From Balanoglossus misakiensis (taxonomy: Eukaryota > Hemichordata), in the NCBI GenBank assembly GCA_040954595.2, contig CM082589.2, positions 3,038,001-3,102,000 on the forward strand: 64,000 nucleotides of DNA, read 5' to 3'. The position numbers were made by a program, and so were the translations under genes. Under the pieces are notes generated by a model that worked only from the letters and a program-made list of their open reading frames with translations, did not search any database and was not told where the DNA came from. This document shows, one piece after another, positions 61,301 to 64,000 of the stretch (position 1 is its first letter; each line of letters begins with the position of its first letter).

Positions 61301-61411
61301 GTGAAGGAAACCTACCGTGTGACGGTCGACTTTTGGTTTCGGCACATCGTTGCGGATCTCGAGTCGACACGGTTCCTCAAAACTGGGTACGTAGACCGCT
61401 CTCATAGCCAT
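55325..61411 (-). CDS. CRYZ-like: Quinone oxidoreductase (zeta-crystallin type), copy B
   Basis: Paralogue of copy A with the same exon plan: 61411-61316, 57092-56937, 56814-56651, 56519-56468, 56305-56156, 56045-55944, 55766-55668, 55489-55325. Product 327 codons plus stop. Motifs include IKIHTAGVNSIDKRVV, VPGLDAAGVVEDVG, GDRVYTYSGKMG, ILIHGASG plus VGLACCQIARSIGLRIIG, IGRGPG and PVVGKQYCLEDVADAIENL, ending KIC-stop. The first exon (MAMRAVYVPSFEEPCRLEIR) lies 4.2 kb upstream. It matches copy A's first exon (SFEE, C-R, NDVPKPKV) and exits in the required phase. No nearer first exon was found. The second Met (61405) could also be the start. Intron 1 contains two intronless genes on the same strand. 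Exon 1 could belong instead to a decayed third copy, but phase and homology favour one gene. Confidence 0.88.
57093..57562 (-). other. Intron 1 of copy B, 3' part
   Basis: Contains the 3' flank of the nested gene at 57563, with poly(A) signals on the minus strand (plus-strand TTTATT at 57443-57448 and 57456-57461), about 110 bases after its stop. The tandem duplication unit starts near 57415. Confidence 0.55.
57563..58654 (-). CDS. Unrecognised intronless membrane protein, nested copy 1
   Basis: Single open frame of 363 codons from the MFPFS start (the frame stays open 15 codons further to 58699, but that part is not conserved in copy 2, where a frame difference breaks it). I do not recognise the family. 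Visible: hydrophobic segments at about 14-50, 77-117, 128-140 and 145-168; a linker with two EDQAAESTTP decapeptides and a third partial one (187-212); a predicted coiled coil (about 236-275: KINEIKHQVDTMASEM, ILLQHSVDCLMEKI); and an Ala/Ser/Asp-rich tail ending WIARMKTWF. It is probably membrane-anchored with a cytosolic or lumenal tail (inference). It lies inside intron 1 of quinone oxidoreductase B on the same strand, with its own poly(A) signals. The long uninterrupted frame and the protein-level match to copy 2 support it as real. Confidence 0.78.
   Translation of the reverse strand: MFPFSAVHNLLRKIPIVGYFVLIIETLLWSGIMLFFFPVETVYNFAVDTISAPIGSAFTWAERVLAKILGMPMAAVRMVVTLVKSTVKLTIGLVCLPFLLPLSVFEVAAVTAFRFLVGPAELVFGGQVTDILVALFPSMVPARSMIVIFQKTCLLPLLIFDLVLGKVLNHLIGGNIDGISVAPPASEDQAAESTTPEDQAAESTTPEDSTAEIPAQQRSDLNENTAQADWNSLSDSDKINEIKHQVDTMASEMRDMRILLQHSVDCLMEKIAASGLRVEVLDDRRGETTVEVGVVASERQPETSLSESAAADDVMDDVAPAQDVQARHGVRSAPVAVAAGSRHGGNQARTQRFPWIARMKTWF
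58869..58914. repeat. 46-bp block also found upstream of oxidoreductase B
   Basis: GAGCGTGGATGCTTTACAC lies in a ~46-bp stretch (58869-58914) that recurs with few changes at about 61603-61648. One copy is 5' of nested gene 1, the other 5' of the oxidoreductase B first exon. It may be a shared promoter element or a duplication remnant. Confidence 0.7.
59087..60163 (-). CDS. Unrecognised intronless membrane protein, nested copy 2
   Basis: 358-codon open frame from MFPINL. From residue about 65 onward it matches copy 1 at roughly 95% (about 14 substitutions and a one-residue deletion, HSLCL for HSVDCL). The first ~60 residues differ at about half the positions while staying hydrophobic (PLLGYFILMIETVIYAVIVL). 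It has the same EDQAAESTTP repeats, coiled coil and WIARMKTWF end. Function unknown. It lies in the same intron and orientation as copy 1, with its own poly(A)-type signals downstream (58967-58972). The preserved frame after duplication suggests both copies are under constraint or are very recent. Confidence 0.78.
   Translation of the reverse strand: MFPINLNDFPLLGYFILMIETVIYAVIVLFLGLLVVMYNYVVDTISALIGPALTAWAESVLAKILGFSMAAVRMVVTLVKSTVKLTIGLVCSPFLLPLSVFEVAAVTAFRFLVGPAELVFGGQVTDILVALFPSMVPARWMIVIFQKTCLLPLLIFDLVLGKVLNHLIGGTIDGISFAPPASEDQAAESTTPEDQAAESTTPEDPTAEIPAQQRSDLNENTAHADWNSLSDSDKINEIKHQVDTMASEMKDMRILLQHSLCLMEKIAASGLRVEVLDDHRGETTVEVGVVASERQPETSLSESAAADDVMDDVSPAQDVQARHGVRSAPVAVAAGSRHGGNQARIQRLPWIARMKTWF
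60164..61315 (-). other. Intron 1 of copy B, 5' part
   Basis: Contains the duplicated 5' flank of nested gene 2 (to about 60370), then unique AT-rich DNA. A 9-bp perfect hairpin (GTTCCGTGT / ACACGGAAC, near 60980-61012) is present. No further exon seen. Confidence 0.5.
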
Positions 61412-63352
61412 ATTGATCCTGCGATAGCCAGACAAGCAATGCAATTTGTCTTCCAGTACACAGAAGCCCATTTTCTATACCTTTGTCACGTGACGCTAGT
61501 GCCCGAATCCTGAGTGACCAGCTATTGGTCGTTAAGGCACTTATTGGCACTTGCAATGCGTTGATAAAGAGTGATGTCATAAGTGTCACGTGTGTCACAA
61601 CGTCGGTCTGAAAGAGCGTGGATGCTTTACACACGGAATGAAAAACAACACGTTCAGGGCTATCATTTTCATGAAATTCCTCTAAACGTGTAAGGAAGAA
61701 CTGGCAACGCATTTTGAACGGCAGCTATCAATAATATTCACATATGTAAATTTATTTATAGCGATCCCAAAAATTTATATTTTTAATTTGTGGGGGACAG
61801 ATTCACGATAACAGTTGTGAATTTGCAATTTCTCAGTGTCATGCACGAGTTGAGTCTGCTCATGCACTGTTGGTGCAGCGGTACTACCTGTAGTCAGTCT
61901 ACTGACCTAGCTCGACTTAGGAGCTTTGCCTGGCTAATTGTTACAGTAATTAAAAATAGACATTTGAGTATAATAGCCATGGGCGAGCTGTGAGAGACAA
62001 GAGTATTCGAGTATTGTATTCGAAACCTAACCCGGACACAAGCCGGCAATGTCCGGGTAAAATCGATCAGCCAGCCCTACATATTTTAGCCTTTTAGGAT
62101 TGTATAAACATTTATTTTCACCTCTCGCGGTGGATTCTATAATCATTCCGTCACGTTGTCACCTGCGATTCGTTGTTATCAATATAATTAAAGCGTCATG
62201 GCTCTTATAAGAGGATTTCATTCCACTGTCTAAATGTGTCGTGTCTCTCACTGCCAGACACTGCAAAACCTGGCAGGTTGCCGACGTTCCAACGACCACA
62301 CGTGACAAACGGGTCTGCCCCAGGTGGCCTAACAATATGTGAATCAAAAACCATAACATTGGAGTCAAAAGTTAACTTCTTTATTCACAAATGTGTGGAG
62401 GGAGAAATAATACGTGTTAAGCGTAAAATCATTTTCGCAGATATCGTTTCACAGGCGCCTGGTCACTTTAGCCGAACATAGCACGTGTTACTTGTCATAT
62501 ACTCTATAGCATATACACGTATTTTACTACTTAATTCTCGTTAAGTGATGTCTCATTTATCAGCTCTTTTCAAAGGGTAAAGAAAAACCAACAGTATTAA
62601 AGTGAGTCAATGTTTTCCACGAAGGCCAGCCATAATCAAAGTACTGGTACATGGTATAGTGCAGGTAAAAATAATTCGTGAACTGCCATTTGAGGGCGCT
62701 CTCAATTGTCAGACGCCAAATTCCGAACTGATTTTTTGTTTTTCCTGGTTGACAGCCTCCGAAAATATTTTTTATTGACTTAAACGGTAAGATTTTTGTA
62801 ATCAGTGTGTGTAGCATTGATCGAGCTGCGATCGTTGTTTTTGAGGGCGAAATCGACGGTTGAAAAATCATTGCCCGTCCATGGCTTCCGAGGTTTTAAT
62901 AGTCTCACCTTTATTTCTCATTTATACATGTTGAATCGGGCCGCAGAGTCAGTGTGAATCCAGAGCCGGTGGTTTTTATGGTAGCATGTGTATCATCGAA
63001 ATCGGATTATGTTGATGAGGAGGAGGCCTTTGGCTCAGATCTGACTTGCAAATTATTTTCATTTTCTACAGCTATAGTTTTCGCTCATTAATTTATAATG
63101 TTAACTATATTTGAACATCTATATTCGATAACAAAACTGAAATAAAAATGAATTTATCGAATAAAATACAGTCACTTGTTAATAGATTCAATTTTAGATT
63201 TACGTCGGCTGTCAATCTTGCGTTTTTAATAGTATCATGCAGATTTTAGCCTGACCAGTCAGAGACGAATCTGCGGTCTAAAAGTGTTCCCATCGCTTCC
63301 GAACACACAGTCTGTAAATTGCCGGCTTGTTATAATGTTCGAATCATACAAG
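61412..63352. promoter_or_regulatory. Head-to-head intergenic region, oxidoreductase B and BPNT2
   Basis: 1.9 kb between two divergent start codons. It holds the second 46-bp block (61603-61648) next to an E-box-like CACGTG (61588-61593). No coding exon or mobile element recognised. Promoter roles are inferred from position. Confidence 0.4.
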
Positions 63353-63712
63353 ATGGCGCAGGTTCGGATGTCTCCGCTCGGCATTGCCGTAATTGTAGTG
63401 TTTTTACTAGCTGGGATGTTGTATATTCACCGAAGAGTCAGCGTTAGCAAGGACTCAGAAGGCACTGACTTGAAATTTGAACCTGAGGGAGGTGTCCCAC
63501 AGACAGTTAACCTGCGCGAGCTTCTCTCCGTGGCGATTGTGCTCGCCGAGAGAGGAGGAGAAAGAGTGAAGGCCATCAGGGAAGGCAACGATCTCGAAGA
63601 ACAGAGTAAGGGCAAAACATTGGAAGGAGCGAACGATCCCCTAACTGATGGAGATCTTCAGTCCCATAGAGCGATGTATCACGGATTTAAAAAGGCGTAT
63701 CCAACTTTAAGG
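63353..63712 (+). CDS. BPNT2: Golgi 3'(2')-phosphoadenosine phosphate phosphatase, exon 1 (3' partial)
   Basis: BPNT2 (IMPAD1, gPAPP) hydrolyses PAP to AMP in the Golgi lumen, removing the by-product of sulfotransferases (family knowledge). The first 120 codons are seen: a short cytosolic MAQVRMSPLG, a signal-anchor segment (about residues 8-24, LGIAVIVVFLLAGMLYI), then the start of the inositol-monophosphatase-like domain (VNLRELLSVAIVLAERGGE, EQSKGKTLEGANDPLTDGD) and a donor AGG/GTGAGC at 63713. The vertebrate protein has the same order (RLSPLG, VDLREMLAV, SKGKTREGA). I chose the start by Kozak context and match to the family; an in-frame ATG at 63335 would add six residues. The metal-binding and catalytic exons lie beyond the right edge. 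Positions 63713-64000 are intron. Confidence 0.92.
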
Positions 63713-64000
63713 GTGAGCTTTTGGCTTTTATTACACGTTGAGGACAGAATGCCTTCTGAAACAAGTGTCATAACTATATAAGTACCAAACGTGTCCGTTT
63801 CTATGTGTGTTATGTTGTAGTAATGTTGTGGAATATTATTTCTTACGTCTGTTTTCTACTCACATCGCTCATTTTGACAGTTTACTGAGAAGGTGGCAAA
63901 TTGCCTATGTGGACGTGGAAGGGATTACCCCATTGTGTTATATTTAAAAGTCGTAACATTTGTTGACCGGCATAGTGAATGAACGATCCCTGTGCATTGA

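Noticed and set aside
1-64000. tRNA, rRNA, CRISPR arrays and autonomous transposons
   Set aside because: No cloverleaf with A/B box, rRNA core, spaced direct repeats or polymerase/transposase motif was recognised; a tRNAscan or Repeat search would be decisive.

Overview
This window is eukaryotic, animal nuclear DNA. Genes are split into many short exons with GT-AG borders. Introns and intergenic DNA are AT-rich, with microsatellites and small inverted-repeat elements. The gene set (PHACTR, EB1/MAPRE, D-amino-acid oxidase, zeta-crystallin-type quinone oxidoreductase, Golgi PAP phosphatase BPNT2) with fairly compact introns suggests a marine invertebrate, probably an invertebrate deuterostome (hemichordate, amphioxus or echinoderm). 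The species cannot be fixed from sequence alone. All exon models below were built by eye: splice sites read on the strand, phases checked, and products compared with remembered family sequences.

Layout. (1) 1-6040, plus: two tandem D-amino-acid oxidase genes with identical exon structure. The first lacks its first exon (off the left edge). Both end in the peroxisomal signal SKL. (2) 8863-19457, minus: an EB1/MAPRE microtubule plus-end gene. It has two mutually exclusive-looking terminal coding exons and two possible upstream first exons that splice in frame. (3) 20065-45120, plus: a PHACTR gene (RPEL actin-binding and PP1-binding), 13 coding exons, 482 codons, with a 14.8 kb first intron holding two plausible alternative first exons. 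It lies head to head with MAPRE across about 0.6 kb. (4) 49936-53048 and 55325-61411, minus: two tandem zeta-crystallin/quinone oxidoreductase genes of 328 and 327 codons with matching exon plans. The first intron of the second gene (4.2 kb) contains two intronless, almost identical genes for an unrecognised membrane protein with a coiled-coil tail, produced by a ~1.5 kb tandem duplication. (5) 63353 to the right edge, plus: exon 1 of BPNT2/IMPAD1, head to head with the second oxidoreductase gene.

The rest is non-coding: convergent 3' ends (6.0-8.9 kb and 45.1-49.9 kb), introns, a family of ~85-93 bp TTAA-bounded inverted-repeat elements (four copies), a ~1.14 kb foldback element in a PHACTR intron, a (CATT)n microsatellite and several hairpins. 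No transposase, reverse transcriptase, rRNA, tRNA or CRISPR array was recognised. The genes do not form a pathway; the local themes are tandem duplication (three separate gene pairs) and alternative terminal exons in the two cytoskeletal genes. The items most worth a second look are the nested orphan gene pair with divergence confined to its N-terminus, and the alternative ends of MAPRE and PHACTR.
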